The notes: generated by a model from the sequence alone, not told the origin. Shown: positions 1 to 7,539, counted from the stretch's first letter. The stretch: 14,325 bases of DNA from Sphingomonas sp. (GCA_019247755.1 JAFBAM010000295.1:1-14325); one strand, 5' to 3'. Translations and numbers: made by a program.

Positions 1-634
1 CGATCGTTCCGTCGCCGCGCCCCTGCGCGATGACCGGAATGCCGTTTCGCAGCAGCCGCGCTGGAACGATATTCGCACGGTCGGAAACCAGCAGGACTCG
101 CGATGCGAGCGTACCCGCATCGATGATCCGACCGACCAGGCCGTCCGCCGATCGCACTGGCATGCCGATGCGGACGCCGTCGCTCGTCCCCACGGAAAGG
201 ATCGCGAAGCGCCGGGCACTGTTGAAGGACGAACCGACAATCCTTCCAGTCGCGATCGTCGTCCGCTCACGTTCCCGGAGGTCAAGCGTCGCTTTAAGCT
301 GCCGGTTCTCCTGGAAGATCGCTTTGGCCTCGACCATGCGCTGAAGCATCGCCTTGCGCTCGCGTTTCAGCTCCGCGTTCTGGTTCGCCGCGTCCCAGTA
401 ATTGCCGGCGCCGGTGAACAGACCTTCGCTGGTGGCGACGACCTCATGCAAACCGCCCGCCACGGGCCCCGTCACGTCGAGCGCGATCCCGCGCACGCGG
501 TCGAATTGCTGCGGCGCCACGAGCGACAGGATGAGCAGGATCACGCCGACAATGATGCCGGCCATCACCGCAAGGAAACTGAAGAAGAGTCCGTACTGGG
601 CCCGACGCGACCAGCCGGGACGCGCGGTCGCCAC
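1..634 (-). CDS. mreC: Rod shape-determining protein MreC (partial, C-terminus off the left edge)
   Basis: MreC is a membrane-anchored periplasmic scaffold of the elongasome; with MreB, MreD, RodA and PBP2 it directs lateral wall synthesis. The first 211 residues are visible. A short basic tail (ARPGWSRR) is followed by one hydrophobic helix at about residues 15-40, a charged coiled-coil stretch at about 85-125, then the start of the beta domain with ATGRIVGSS, VGTSDGVRIGMPV and GLVGRI, which are typical of MreC. The GTG at 634-632 is chosen because an in-frame TAG lies two codons upstream and the next ATG would fall inside the membrane helix. No good ribosome binding site is seen. It begins 14 bases after the mreB stop, so translation probably depends on the mreB transcript. 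mreD and later elongasome genes would be expected beyond the left edge. Assignment is secure; the start is less so. Confidence 0.93.
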   Translation of the reverse strand, partial: MATARPGWSRRAQYGLFFSFLAVMAGIIVGVILLILSLVAPQQFDRVRGIALDVTGPVAGGLHEVVATSEGLFTGAGNYWDAANQNAELKRERKAMLQRMVEAKAIFQENRQLKATLDLRERERTTIATGRIVGSSFNSARRFAILSVGTSDGVRIGMPVRSADGLVGRIIDAGTLASRVLLVSDRANIVPARLLRNGIPVIAQGRGDGTI

Positions 635-648
635 CTTCTAGGCTTTCG

Positions 649-1692
649 CTAGGCGGTCTGGAGGACGCCGCGGAACTGCTCTTCCTCCAGCGCGCGGCCG
701 GTGCCGAGCGCAACGCAGGTGAGCGGATCATCGGCGACCGTGACGGGAAGGCCGGTCTCGTCGCGCAGCACCTCGTCCAAACCCTGGAGCAGCGCGCCGC
801 CGCCAGTGAGGACGATGCCCTGGTCGCAGATATCGGCAGCAAGCTCCGGTGCGGTGTTCTCCAGCGCGATCCGGACGCCCTCGACGATGGTGCCGACCGG
901 TTCGGACAACGCCTCAGCAATCTGGCCCTGGTTGATCGAGATCTCCTTGGGCACGCCGTTGACCAGGTCGCGGCCCTTGATGTGGACGGTCTTCCCGATC
1001 CCATCGACCGGCGGCTTGGCGATCCCGACTTCCTTCTTGATCCGCTCGGCCGTGGCTTCGCCGATCAAAAGGTTGTGGTTGCGGCGGACGTAGGAGCTGA
1101 TCGCCTCATCCATCTTGTCGCCGCCGACGCGCACCGAGGTGGTGTAGGCGAGGCCGCGAAGCGACAGCACCGCGACCTCGGTCGTGCCGCCGCCGATATC
1201 GACCACCATCGATCCGATCGGCTGGGTGACCGGCATGTCGGCGCCGATTGCAGCGGCCATCGGCTCTTCGATCAGATAGACGGCGCTGGCCCCGGCGTTC
1301 GACGCGGCGTCGCGAATCGCGCGGCGCTCGACGCTGGTTGATCCCGACGGAACGCAGATCACGATCTCCGGGAAGCGCCAGGCGCGCATCTTGCCGCCGT
1401 GCACCTTGTGGATGAAGTGCTTGATCATCTGTTCGGCGACATCGATGTCGGCGATGACGCCGTCGCGCAGCGGTCGGATGGCTTCGATCTGGTCGGGGGT
1501 CTTGCCCATCATCAGCTTGGCGTCGTCGCCGACGGCCTTGACCTTCTTCACGCCGTTGATGGTCTCGATGGCCACCACCGAGGGCTCATTGAGGACGATG
1601 CCGCGGCCGCGGACATACACGAGCGTATTGGCGGTCCCCAAGTCGATCGCCATGTCGTGCGACATCCATTTGAACCAACGATTCCAGAACAT
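649..1692 (-). CDS. mreB: Rod shape-determining protein MreB, bacterial actin
   Basis: MreB is an actin-fold ATPase that forms membrane-bound filaments and positions the cell-wall elongation machinery. The 347-residue length is normal for the family. Visible motifs in order are an N-terminal amphipathic segment MFWNRWFKWMSHD suited to membrane binding, phosphate-1 loop DLGTANT (17-23), IEEPMAAAIG (141-150), phosphate-2 loop DIGGGTTEVAVLS (165-177), and the adenosine motif LTGGGALLQGLDE (295-307). The ATG at 1692 matches the family N-terminus and is preceded by a GGGGA ribosome binding site. It heads an operon with mreC and faces mutL across about 154 bases, so its promoter must lie in 1693-1846. 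The protein implies a rod or ovoid cell with lateral wall growth. Confidence 0.98.
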   Translation of the reverse strand: MFWNRWFKWMSHDMAIDLGTANTLVYVRGRGIVLNEPSVVAIETINGVKKVKAVGDDAKLMMGKTPDQIEAIRPLRDGVIADIDVAEQMIKHFIHKVHGGKMRAWRFPEIVICVPSGSTSVERRAIRDAASNAGASAVYLIEEPMAAAIGADMPVTQPIGSMVVDIGGGTTEVAVLSLRGLAYTTSVRVGGDKMDEAISSYVRRNHNLLIGEATAERIKKEVGIAKPPVDGIGKTVHIKGRDLVNGVPKEISINQGQIAEALSEPVGTIVEGVRIALENTAPELAADICDQGIVLTGGGALLQGLDEVLRDETGLPVTVADDPLTCVALGTGRALEEEQFRGVLQTA

Positions 1693-1748
1693 CAGATCCC
1701 CGTCCCTCGACTAGTCCCCGTCAGGCTCGCGGATCAGCGTTCCGCGGC

Positions 1749-1763
1749 TTAACTTTCAATTAG
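1749..1763. promoter_or_regulatory. CtrA-like box (TTAA-N7-TTAG) between mreB and mutL
   Basis: Within the divergent mreB/mutL spacer the sequence reads TTAA, seven bases, TTAG. The consensus for the alphaproteobacterial cell-cycle regulator CtrA is TTAA-N7-TTAA, so one position differs. TTAA is uncommon in DNA this GC-rich, which raises interest. A loose minus-strand promoter, TTCAGA-17-TAACTA, overlaps the same AT-rich patch and could serve mreB. The rest of the spacer (1693-1846) shows nothing else I can support. A chance match is quite possible. Confidence 0.3.
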
Positions 1764-1846
1764 TTACGACCCATTGAATGCGGTCTGAATTTCTTTGAAA
1801 AACAGTGCTTCGCCGGCGAGTTCGGAATGGGCTAGGAATGCTTAAC

Positions 1847-3586
1847 ATGTCAATAAGAAGGCTGCCCCCCGAGCTCATCAATCGCATCGCGGCGGGAGAG
1901 GTCGTCGAACGCCCGGCGAGCGCCCTCAAGGAGCTGGTTGAAAATTCACTCGACGCCGGGGCGGCGCAGGTCGCGGTCCGGCTCTACGCGGGCGGCCTCG
2001 AATTGATCGAAGTCTCCGATGATGGGTCCGGCATGAACCCGGACGAGATGCGGCTCGCGCTCGAGCGCCACGCGACTTCCAAGCTTCCGAGCGACGCCAT
2101 CGACCAGGTGACCAGCTTCGGCTTCCGCGGCGAGGCGCTGCCCTCGATCGCTAGCGTATCGCGGCTCACGCTTGAAAGCCGGGTTCGTGGAACGGACGGC
2201 TGGCGAATCGAGATCGACCATGGCGCCTCAAACGGCGAGGGGCCGGCTGCGCTTCCGCCGGGCACCCGCATCCGGGTCGAGGGCCTGTTCGACAAGGTGC
2301 CTGCGCGCCGCAAGTTCTTGCGCAGCCCGCGCTCCGAATATGCCGCGTGCCTCGATGCCGTGAAGCGCCTCGCAATGGCGCGCAGCGACGTCGGTTTCAC
2401 GCTCGAGCATGACGGTCGGCGCATCCTCACCCTCCAGCAGGCCGACGCGCCGACCCGCGTCGCGGAGCTGCTGAGCCACGAGCTCGACCGCCACGGCGTC
2501 GGCATCGACTGCACGCGCGATGGCCTCCGCCTGACCGGCGTGATCAGCCTGCCGACCTTCAACCGCGGGATGGCCGACCAGCAATTCCTGTTCGTCAATT
2601 CGCGCCCGGTGAAGGACCGGCTGCTCGTCGGGGCGCTCCGCGCTGCTTACCGCGACCTCATCGCCCGCGACCGCCACCCGATCGCCGCCTTGTTTCTCGA
2701 CGTCCCGTTGGAGGAGGTCGACGTTAACGTTCATCCGGCGAAGACCGAGGTCCGCTTCCGCGACCCTGTCGCCATCCGCGGCCTAATCATCGGCGGCCTC
2801 CGCCACGCACTCGACGAAGAAAGCCAGCGCAGCGCCGCCCGGGAACAGGCAGCCGCGCCCGTCATGTGGACGAGCAGCGCCAGCTATATCCCCGAGCCCA
2901 GCCTCGGCCTGGCCGTCTCGACGCTGCGCGAGGAGCAACGGGTGTTTGAGCCGGTGACCTTTGTACCTGCAGCTCGCGCAGAGCCGGCGGTCGAACCCGT
3001 GCCGAGCTACCCCCTCGGCGTCGCCCGCGGCCAGGTTGCGGCGACCTATATCGTCGCTGAAGCCGAGGACGGGCTGGTCATCGTCGACCAGCATGCCGCG
3101 CACGAGCGGCTTGTGCTTGAGCGGATGCGTGCCGCGCGCGAAGGCGGATCGGTCGCCCGCCAGGCCTTGCTCATTCCCGAAGTCGTCGAGCTCGACGAGC
3201 CCGACTGCGACCGGCTCGAAGGCTCTGCAACCGAACTCGGCGACATGGGCCTCGATATCGAACGTTTCGGCCCGACGTCGATGCTTGTCCGTGCTGTGCC
3301 AGCAGCGCTCGGCAAGACCGACGCGGCAGGCCTTCTCGCCGACCTCGCGAGCGAAATCGCCGAGCTCGGCGGCCCACTCAGCCTCCGCGACAAGCTCGAC
3401 CTCGTCGCCGCGACCATCGCCTGCCACGGTTCGGTCCGCGCCGGCCGCGTGCTGTCGGTGGCCGAGATGAACGCCCTGCTCCGCGAGATGGAAGTCACGC
3501 CGCGCTCAGGCCAGTGCAACCACGGCCGCCCCACCTGGGTGAAGCTCGGTCACGCCGAGATCGAAAAACTTTTCGGTCGGAAGTAA
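1847..3586 (+). CDS. mutL: DNA mismatch repair protein MutL, endonuclease type
   Basis: MutL links MutS mismatch recognition to strand incision and excision. The 579-residue product has the N-terminal GHKL ATPase motifs: KELVEN with the catalytic Glu32, DAGA (36-39), DDGSGM (58-63), GFRGEAL (92-98), GTR (139-141) and NVHPAKTEVRF (294-304). A variable linker follows at about 330-390. The C-terminal dimer domain carries the metal-binding nuclease motif DQHA-AH-E-RLVL-E (414-425), plus ACHGSVR (525-531) and CNHGRP (557-562). It should therefore nick DNA itself, as in bacteria lacking MutH. I chose the ATG at 1847, which gives the family start MSIRRLPPELINRIAAGEVVERP and has AGGA nine bases upstream. 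A GTG at 1805 and an ATG at 1838 are in frame but less likely. crcB follows after nine bases. Confidence 0.97.
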   Translation: MSIRRLPPELINRIAAGEVVERPASALKELVENSLDAGAAQVAVRLYAGGLELIEVSDDGSGMNPDEMRLALERHATSKLPSDAIDQVTSFGFRGEALPSIASVSRLTLESRVRGTDGWRIEIDHGASNGEGPAALPPGTRIRVEGLFDKVPARRKFLRSPRSEYAACLDAVKRLAMARSDVGFTLEHDGRRILTLQQADAPTRVAELLSHELDRHGVGIDCTRDGLRLTGVISLPTFNRGMADQQFLFVNSRPVKDRLLVGALRAAYRDLIARDRHPIAALFLDVPLEEVDVNVHPAKTEVRFRDPVAIRGLIIGGLRHALDEESQRSAAREQAAAPVMWTSSASYIPEPSLGLAVSTLREEQRVFEPVTFVPAARAEPAVEPVPSYPLGVARGQVAATYIVAEAEDGLVIVDQHAAHERLVLERMRAAREGGSVARQALLIPEVVELDEPDCDRLEGSATELGDMGLDIERFGPTSMLVRAVPAALGKTDAAGLLADLASEIAELGGPLSLRDKLDLVAATIACHGSVRAGRVLSVAEMNALLREMEVTPRSGQCNHGRPTWVKLGHAEIEKLFGRK

Positions 3587-3595
3587 GCGCCACTC

Positions 3596-3979
3596 ATGCT
3601 CTACCTGATCGTCTTCCTCGGTGCCGGGATCGGCGGCGCGCTCCGCCATGGCGTCAACGTCGGCGCGGCCAAGCTCTTCGGCTTCGGCTTCCCGTTCGGC
3701 ACCATGATCGTGAACGTCGTCGGCTCGTTTGCGATGGGCCTGCTCGCCGGCTATTTCGCCTTCCGCCCCGGCATCGGCCAGCACGTAAGGCTGTTCCTCA
3801 CGACCGGCATTCTCGGCGGCTTCACGACTTTCTCTGCCTTCAGCCTCGACACCGCTCTACTCGTCGAGCGCCACGCTTACGGGCTCGCTCTCGGCTATGC
3901 GGTCGGCTCCGTCGCGGCGAGCGTGTCGGCATTGTTCTTTGGCCTCGCCCTGTTTAGGGGCGGCGGCCAACTCCCCTAA
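3596..3979 (+). CDS. crcB: Fluoride ion channel/exporter CrcB (Fluc)
   Basis: Fluc proteins are small dual-topology membrane channels that let toxic fluoride leave the cell. The product is 127 residues, normal for the family, with four hydrophobic segments at about 1-20, 33-55, 65-90 and 97-120. Family signatures are GAGIGGALRHGV (9-20), PFGTMIVNVVGSFAMG (33-48, with the pore-lining Asn) and GILGGFTTFSAFS (71-83, the phenylalanine box). The ATG lies nine bases after the mutL stop and only ten bases separate its stop from the ppa start, so it is probably co-transcribed with both. No fluoride riboswitch is visible in the nine-base gap, so fluoride control at this point is unlikely. A single crcB copy is seen, consistent with a homodimer. 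Confidence 0.95.
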   Translation: MLYLIVFLGAGIGGALRHGVNVGAAKLFGFGFPFGTMIVNVVGSFAMGLLAGYFAFRPGIGQHVRLFLTTGILGGFTTFSAFSLDTALLVERHAYGLALGYAVGSVAASVSALFFGLALFRGGGQLP

Positions 3980-3989
3980 GAACCTGGCC

Positions 3990-4535
3990 ATGAACATCGA
4001 TCTCATTCCAACCGGCAACAATCCGCCGGAAAACATCAACGTTGTCATTGAAGTCCCCGTCGGCGGCGAGCCGGTGAAGTACGAATTCGACAAGAAGTCG
4101 GGCGCCCTGTTCGTCGATCGCATCCTGCACACGCCGATGCGCTACCCGGCGAACTACGGGTTCGTGCCGCACACGCTGTCGCCCGATGGCGACCCGCTTG
4201 ATGCGCTGGTCATCGCCCGTTCGCCCTTCGTCCCCGGCTGCGTCGTCCGGTCGCGGCCGATCGGCGTCCTCAACCTCGAGGACGAGCATGGCGGCGACGA
4301 GAAGCTCATCTGCGTGCCGGTCGACACGACCTTCCCTTATTATTCGGACGTCGGCGAACGGCAGGATCTGCCTTCGATCGTGCTCCAGCAGATCGAGCAC
4401 TTCTTCACTCACTATAAGGATCTGGAAGCGGACAAGTGGGTCCGGGTCGGCAAATGGGGCGATGCCGCGGACGCTCGCCGGATCGTTCTCGAAGCGATCG
4501 ATCGCGCGAAGGAAAAGGTCGCGGAAAAGGCCTGA
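3990..4535 (+). CDS. ppa: Inorganic pyrophosphatase, family I
   Basis: This enzyme hydrolyses pyrophosphate to two phosphates in the cytoplasm, pulling nucleic acid synthesis and aminoacyl-tRNA formation forward. The 181-residue length fits soluble hexameric bacterial enzymes. The family signature DGDPLDAL is present, as are the substrate and metal residues in VPVGGEPVKYEFDKKSG, RYPANYGFVPHT, EDEHGGDEKLICVP and FFTHYKDLEADKWVRVGKWGDA. The ATG at 3990 gives the standard start MNIDLIPTGNNPPENINVVIEVP. A longer in-frame reading beginning at 3897 lies inside crcB and is not credible. The Shine-Dalgarno sequence is weak, so translation may be coupled to crcB ten bases upstream. Confidence 0.97.
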   Translation: MNIDLIPTGNNPPENINVVIEVPVGGEPVKYEFDKKSGALFVDRILHTPMRYPANYGFVPHTLSPDGDPLDALVIARSPFVPGCVVRSRPIGVLNLEDEHGGDEKLICVPVDTTFPYYSDVGERQDLPSIVLQQIEHFFTHYKDLEADKWVRVGKWGDAADARRIVLEAIDRAKEKVAEKA

Positions 4536-4552
4536 ATCTGCTAGGTTGCAGG

Positions 4553-4569
4553 CTTCCTTCTTAAGGGAG
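4553..4569 (+). promoter_or_regulatory. Small hairpin covering the ribosome binding site of the 57-residue ORF
   Basis: CTTCCTT (4553-4559), loop CTT, AAGGGAG (4563-4569) form a seven-pair stem with one G-U pair. The Shine-Dalgarno GGGAGG at 4565-4570 sits in the 3' arm, so folding would hide it. No T-run follows, so it is not a normal terminator. Function is inferred only. Confidence 0.4.
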
Positions 4570-4576
4570 GCGCGCC

Positions 4577-4750
4577 GTGGCTGAACAGGACCGCATCTAT
4601 TTTGCTCAGCGCGCGGCGGAAGAGCAGGAGCTCGCCAGCGCTGCATCCGATCCCGAAGTCGCAAAAGCACACCGTGAAATGCAGCGCGCCTATCTTGAAC
4701 GCGCAAGCGTCGGCGAACGGCCCGCAGCGACGTCCGACATAGTCGGCTGA
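4577..4750 (+). CDS. Small hypothetical protein, 57 residues, charged and helical
   Basis: I do not recognise a named family. The reading frame starts at a GTG six bases after a strong Shine-Dalgarno sequence (GGGAGG, 4565-4570). The protein begins MAEQDRIYFAQRAAEEQEL and is rich in Ala, Glu, Arg and Gln, giving an amphipathic helical look at about residues 3-45 with a short disordered tail (ERPAATSDIVG). There is no signal peptide or membrane segment, so it should be cytoplasmic. It lies 41 bases after ppa on the same strand and its TGA directly abuts the stop of the convergent reductoisomerase gene. The good start signal and placement in an otherwise empty gap argue that it is real. Small helical proteins starting with similar AEQDRIYFxxRA sequences occur, as I recall, in other sphingomonads, but I have not checked this. 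Confidence 0.7.
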   Translation: MAEQDRIYFAQRAAEEQELASAASDPEVAKAHREMQRAYLERASVGERPAATSDIVG

Positions 4751-5722
4751 TCAATCCTCGCCGGTCAGACGGCGGCGCGTTTCTTCCAGCAATGTCTTGC
4801 GATTTTCGGCCCGAGCCTTTTCGAGCCGCGCATAGCCGCTGGCTTCCTCGTCGCTCAGCTCTTTCGCGAAGAGGCCGGCTCGCACTTCCCGCAACACTTC
4901 GGCCATGCGCGCCCGGACGCTGGCGTCGACAATCCGCCGTCCGCCCAAAAATGCGCCGAGCTCGGCGGTGTTGGAGATGACCTCGCGCATGCCCGCGATA
5001 CCGCGCGCTTCGATCAGGTCGGCGAGCAGCTTCAGCTCTCCAACGCATTCGAGATAGGCCAGCTCGGGCGACACGCCTCCGTCGACCAGCGTCTCAAAGC
5101 CCGCGATCAGCAGCTCCGGCACTGCGCCCCACACAACCGCCTGCTCGTTGAAAAGGTCGGCCTCCGCCTCTTCGGCAAAGCTCGTCGCGATCAACCCAGC
5201 GCGCCCCGAGCCGATTGCTCGTCCATAAGCGAGTGCGATGTCGCGCGCGTTGCCGGTCGCATCCTGCCCGACCGCCCAGGCCGCCAACATTCCCTTGCCT
5301 TCGGTGTAGAGTGAGCGGAGCGCCGTGCCCGGACCCTTAGGGGCGATCAGGAAGACGTCCAGGTCGGCGCGCGGTTTCACGAATCCGAAGCGGACGGACA
5401 ACCCGTGGCTGAACCCCAGCGCGGCGCCCTGCCGAAGGCCCGGCTCGATTTCACCATAGAGCGCCGAATGAATTTCGTCCGGCGCCAGCATCATCGCGAC
5501 GTCGGCGGACGCGACCGCATCTTCGACCAGCGCGGTCTCAAGCCCCGAAGCTTCGACCTCGATGCGGCTCCCGGACGCGCCGCGCAGGCCGACTACGACG
5601 TCGATGCCGCTATCGTGGAGATTGAGCGCTTGCGCCCGGCCCTGGTTGCCGTAGCCCAGGATTGCGACGCGCTTTCCGATAAGCGGCGCGGGATCGATGT
5701 CAGCATCGCGCAGGAAGTCCAT
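4751..5722 (-). CDS. ilvC: Ketol-acid reductoisomerase-like protein (divergent class I)
   Basis: The family converts acetolactate or acetohydroxybutyrate to the dihydroxy acid, the second step of valine, leucine and isoleucine synthesis. The product is 323 residues. The N-terminal Rossmann domain has GYGNQG (23-28), and Arg47, Ser50 and Ser52 fit NADPH preference. The catalytic set is intact in the expected order: His106, Lys129, Asp189, Glu193, Glu225, Glu229 and Ser250. Between these the sequence is unusual: KGPGT-ALRSLY replaces the common KGPGH-VRREY, and GKGMLAAWAVGQD replaces the usual G-GVP-L-AV-QD. The ATG at 5722 gives the normal MDFLRDADIDPAPLIGKRVAILGYG start; the longer in-frame extension overlaps miaA. 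It follows miaA by ten bases. Acetolactate synthase genes, which I would expect beside it in relatives, are absent. It may be the pathway enzyme or a divergent paralogue. Confidence 0.85.
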   Translation of the reverse strand: MDFLRDADIDPAPLIGKRVAILGYGNQGRAQALNLHDSGIDVVVGLRGASGSRIEVEASGLETALVEDAVASADVAMMLAPDEIHSALYGEIEPGLRQGAALGFSHGLSVRFGFVKPRADLDVFLIAPKGPGTALRSLYTEGKGMLAAWAVGQDATGNARDIALAYGRAIGSGRAGLIATSFAEEAEADLFNEQAVVWGAVPELLIAGFETLVDGGVSPELAYLECVGELKLLADLIEARGIAGMREVISNTAELGAFLGGRRIVDASVRARMAEVLREVRAGLFAKELSDEEASGYARLEKARAENRKTLLEETRRRLTGED

Positions 5723-5732
5723 GGGGGGCCGC

Positions 5733-6662
5733 CTAGCCCTTCGGCCGCAGCAGGGCCAGCGCGTCCCCGAGGCGGTCAACATCCAACGCTTCCTGAAACC
5801 GCGGCCACTCGGCAGGCGGCTGATGCGCGAACCAGGTATATTGCCGCTTGGCGTAGCGGCGGGTCGCCTGCTGGCCCGCGGCAATCACCTCGTCGAGCGA
5901 GGATTGCCTGAGGAGATAGGCGGAAATCTCTCGGACGCCGATCGCGCGCATCACTGGCAGGTTCGGGTTGAGCTTGCGCGCGATCAACCGCTCCACCTCG
6001 CTGACGGCGCCCTGATCGATCATGTGGGCGAAGCGCTCGTCGCACCGGGCGTAGAGCCACTTGCGCGGTGGCAACAGGATCAGCGCCTTCAGCTCGACCT
6101 CGTAGGCGATGCCGCCCGAACGCTCCTTCTGCCATTCAGCCAGCGTTCGGCCCGTCGAGAGAATGACCTCCAGCGCCCGGTTGATCCGCGCGCTGTCGCC
6201 AGGTTTCAGCCGCTCCGCGGCTTCCGGGTCGAGCGTCCGGAGCTTCAGCCGATTGTCCTCGACCAGAGTCTCTCGCACCCGCGCGCGAACCTCGGGGTCG
6301 ATCGCCGGCACCGGCGCGATGCCGTCCAGCAGCGTTCGCAGGTAGAGGCCGGTCCCGCCCACCAGGATCGGCGTTCGCCCGCTTACGTGGAGATCCGCGA
6401 TTTCGCGCCGGGCCATGTCCGCCCAATCGGCGGCGGAGCAGGGGAGGGCGCCGTCTCGTACGCCGTAAAGCCGATGTTCCGCCTGCTTCATCTCCTCGTC
6501 GGCGGGCGCGGCGCTGAGGACCCGTAGGTCGCGATAGACTTGCGCGCTATCGGCGTTGACGATCACCCCTCCGATTTGCTGTGCAAGGGCGAGCGCCAGT
6601 GCCGACTTGCCGCTTGCGGTCGGCCCGGCGATGACGACGAGAGGAGGCTTGGGAGACGGCAT
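5733..6662 (-). CDS. miaA: tRNA dimethylallyltransferase MiaA
   Basis: MiaA transfers the dimethylallyl group to N6 of adenosine 37 in tRNAs that read codons starting with U, which stabilises decoding. The 309-residue protein shows the P-loop GPTASGKS (13-20), NADSAQVYRDL (36-46) with the catalytic Asp and substrate-contacting Gln, VGGTGLYLRTLLDG (101-114), LKPGDSARINRALEV (152-166), and the C-terminal GVREISAY and RRYAKRQYTWF (268-278) that contact tRNA. The ATG at 6662-6660 is the only in-frame start near the P-loop. It has no Shine-Dalgarno sequence, and the start codon overlaps that of divergent serB. The promoter must therefore lie inside serB, and the message may be nearly leaderless. 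A reductoisomerase gene follows after ten bases, likely in one operon. Confidence 0.96.
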   Translation of the reverse strand: MPSPKPPLVVIAGPTASGKSALALALAQQIGGVIVNADSAQVYRDLRVLSAAPADEEMKQAEHRLYGVRDGALPCSAADWADMARREIADLHVSGRTPILVGGTGLYLRTLLDGIAPVPAIDPEVRARVRETLVEDNRLKLRTLDPEAAERLKPGDSARINRALEVILSTGRTLAEWQKERSGGIAYEVELKALILLPPRKWLYARCDERFAHMIDQGAVSEVERLIARKLNPNLPVMRAIGVREISAYLLRQSSLDEVIAAGQQATRRYAKRQYTWFAHQPPAEWPRFQEALDVDRLGDALALLRPKG

Positions 6663-7539
6663 GGGAATCGCGACGCTGATAGCAGCGGGACGGCTGGATG
6701 ACAGGCTGGTCGATCGCGTGCTCGGGCTGCTTCGCGAGCTCGATCCCAAGGCTGCCTTCCTTCACTGGATCGACGAAGGCGACGCCGCTGACCTGCGATT
6801 CTCAGGCAATGGCAAGGATGCGCGCTGGGCGCTCGACGGCCTCGATGGCGTCGACATCGTCGTCCAGCCCGACGAGCCGCGCTGGAAGCGACTGTTCGTC
6901 GCCGACATGGATTCGACCATCATCGGCCAGGAATGCATCGACGAGCTCGCCGATTATGCGGGTTTGAAGGAGAAAGTCGCGCGGATCACCGAGCGGGCGA
7001 TGCAGGGCGAGCTCGATTTCCCGGGTGCGCTGCGCGAGCGAGTGCGGCTTCTGGCCGGCCTCGACGAAACCGAGCTGAAGCGCTGCCTGAACGAGCGCGT
7101 GCGCGTGACCGCGGGTGCTGAGACGTTGGTGCAAACCATGCGTGCAGGCGGCTCAAGCTGCCTGCTGGTGTCAGGAGGTTTCCTCTCCTTCGCCGAGCCC
7201 GTCGCGCGGACCGTTGGATTCGACCGGGTGCGCGCAAACCGTCTCGTCTTTGCCGGCGGCAAGCTATCGGGCGAGGTCGGCGACCCGATCGTTGATGGAA
7301 TCGCCAAGCGCGACGCCTTGATCGAAGCGCGCGACGGCCTCGGGCTGAAGGCCGAGGATGTTCTCGCGGTCGGCGATGGCGCCAACGACAAATTGATGGT
7401 GGAAGAAGCGGGCCTCGGCATCGCCTTCCGCGCCAAGCCCGCACTGATCGAGGTCGCGGACGCCGAGCTTCGTCATCACGGCCTCGACGCTTTGCTGTGG
7501 GTGCAGGGCGTCCGCCGCCGCGACTGGTTCAGGAAATAA
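6661..7539 (+). CDS. serB: Phosphoserine phosphatase SerB
   Basis: SerB dephosphorylates O-phosphoserine, the last step of serine synthesis, in the cytoplasm. It is a 292-residue HAD-family enzyme. An N-terminal regulatory-type region (1-75) precedes the catalytic core with motif I DMDST (82-86, nucleophile Asp82 and acid/base Asp84), the substrate cap residues around IGQECIDELADYAG, motif II LVSGGF (Ser171), the motif III Lys in DGIAKRDAL, and motif IV VGDGANDKLM (Asp239, Asp243). The ATG at 6661 has GGGAG five bases upstream; this ribosome binding site lies inside miaA on the other strand. The stop codon directly abuts that of the next, convergent gene, with no room for a terminator. Assignment is secure. 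Confidence 0.95.
   Translation: MGIATLIAAGRLDDRLVDRVLGLLRELDPKAAFLHWIDEGDAADLRFSGNGKDARWALDGLDGVDIVVQPDEPRWKRLFVADMDSTIIGQECIDELADYAGLKEKVARITERAMQGELDFPGALRERVRLLAGLDETELKRCLNERVRVTAGAETLVQTMRAGGSSCLLVSGGFLSFAEPVARTVGFDRVRANRLVFAGGKLSGEVGDPIVDGIAKRDALIEARDGLGLKAEDVLAVGDGANDKLMVEEAGLGIAFRAKPALIEVADAELRHHGLDALLWVQGVRRRDWFRK

Noticed and set aside
444..1004. 186-residue minus-strand frame across the mreB/mreC junction
   Set aside because: It is another frame of the same strand through two firm genes; Ser/Arg/Ala-rich with no motif.
1805..1846. Longer MutL N-terminus from the GTG at 1805
   Set aside because: The added residues do not fit the family, and AGGA is correctly spaced for the ATG at 1847.
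3587..3595. Fluoride riboswitch before crcB
   Set aside because: Only nine bases separate mutL and crcB, and I see no riboswitch core in the end of mutL.
3954..5048. 364-residue minus-strand frame opposite ppa and the small ORF
   Set aside because: It overlaps crcB, ppa, the small gene and the end of the reductoisomerase gene; it is Arg-rich low-complexity sequence with no recognisable domain.
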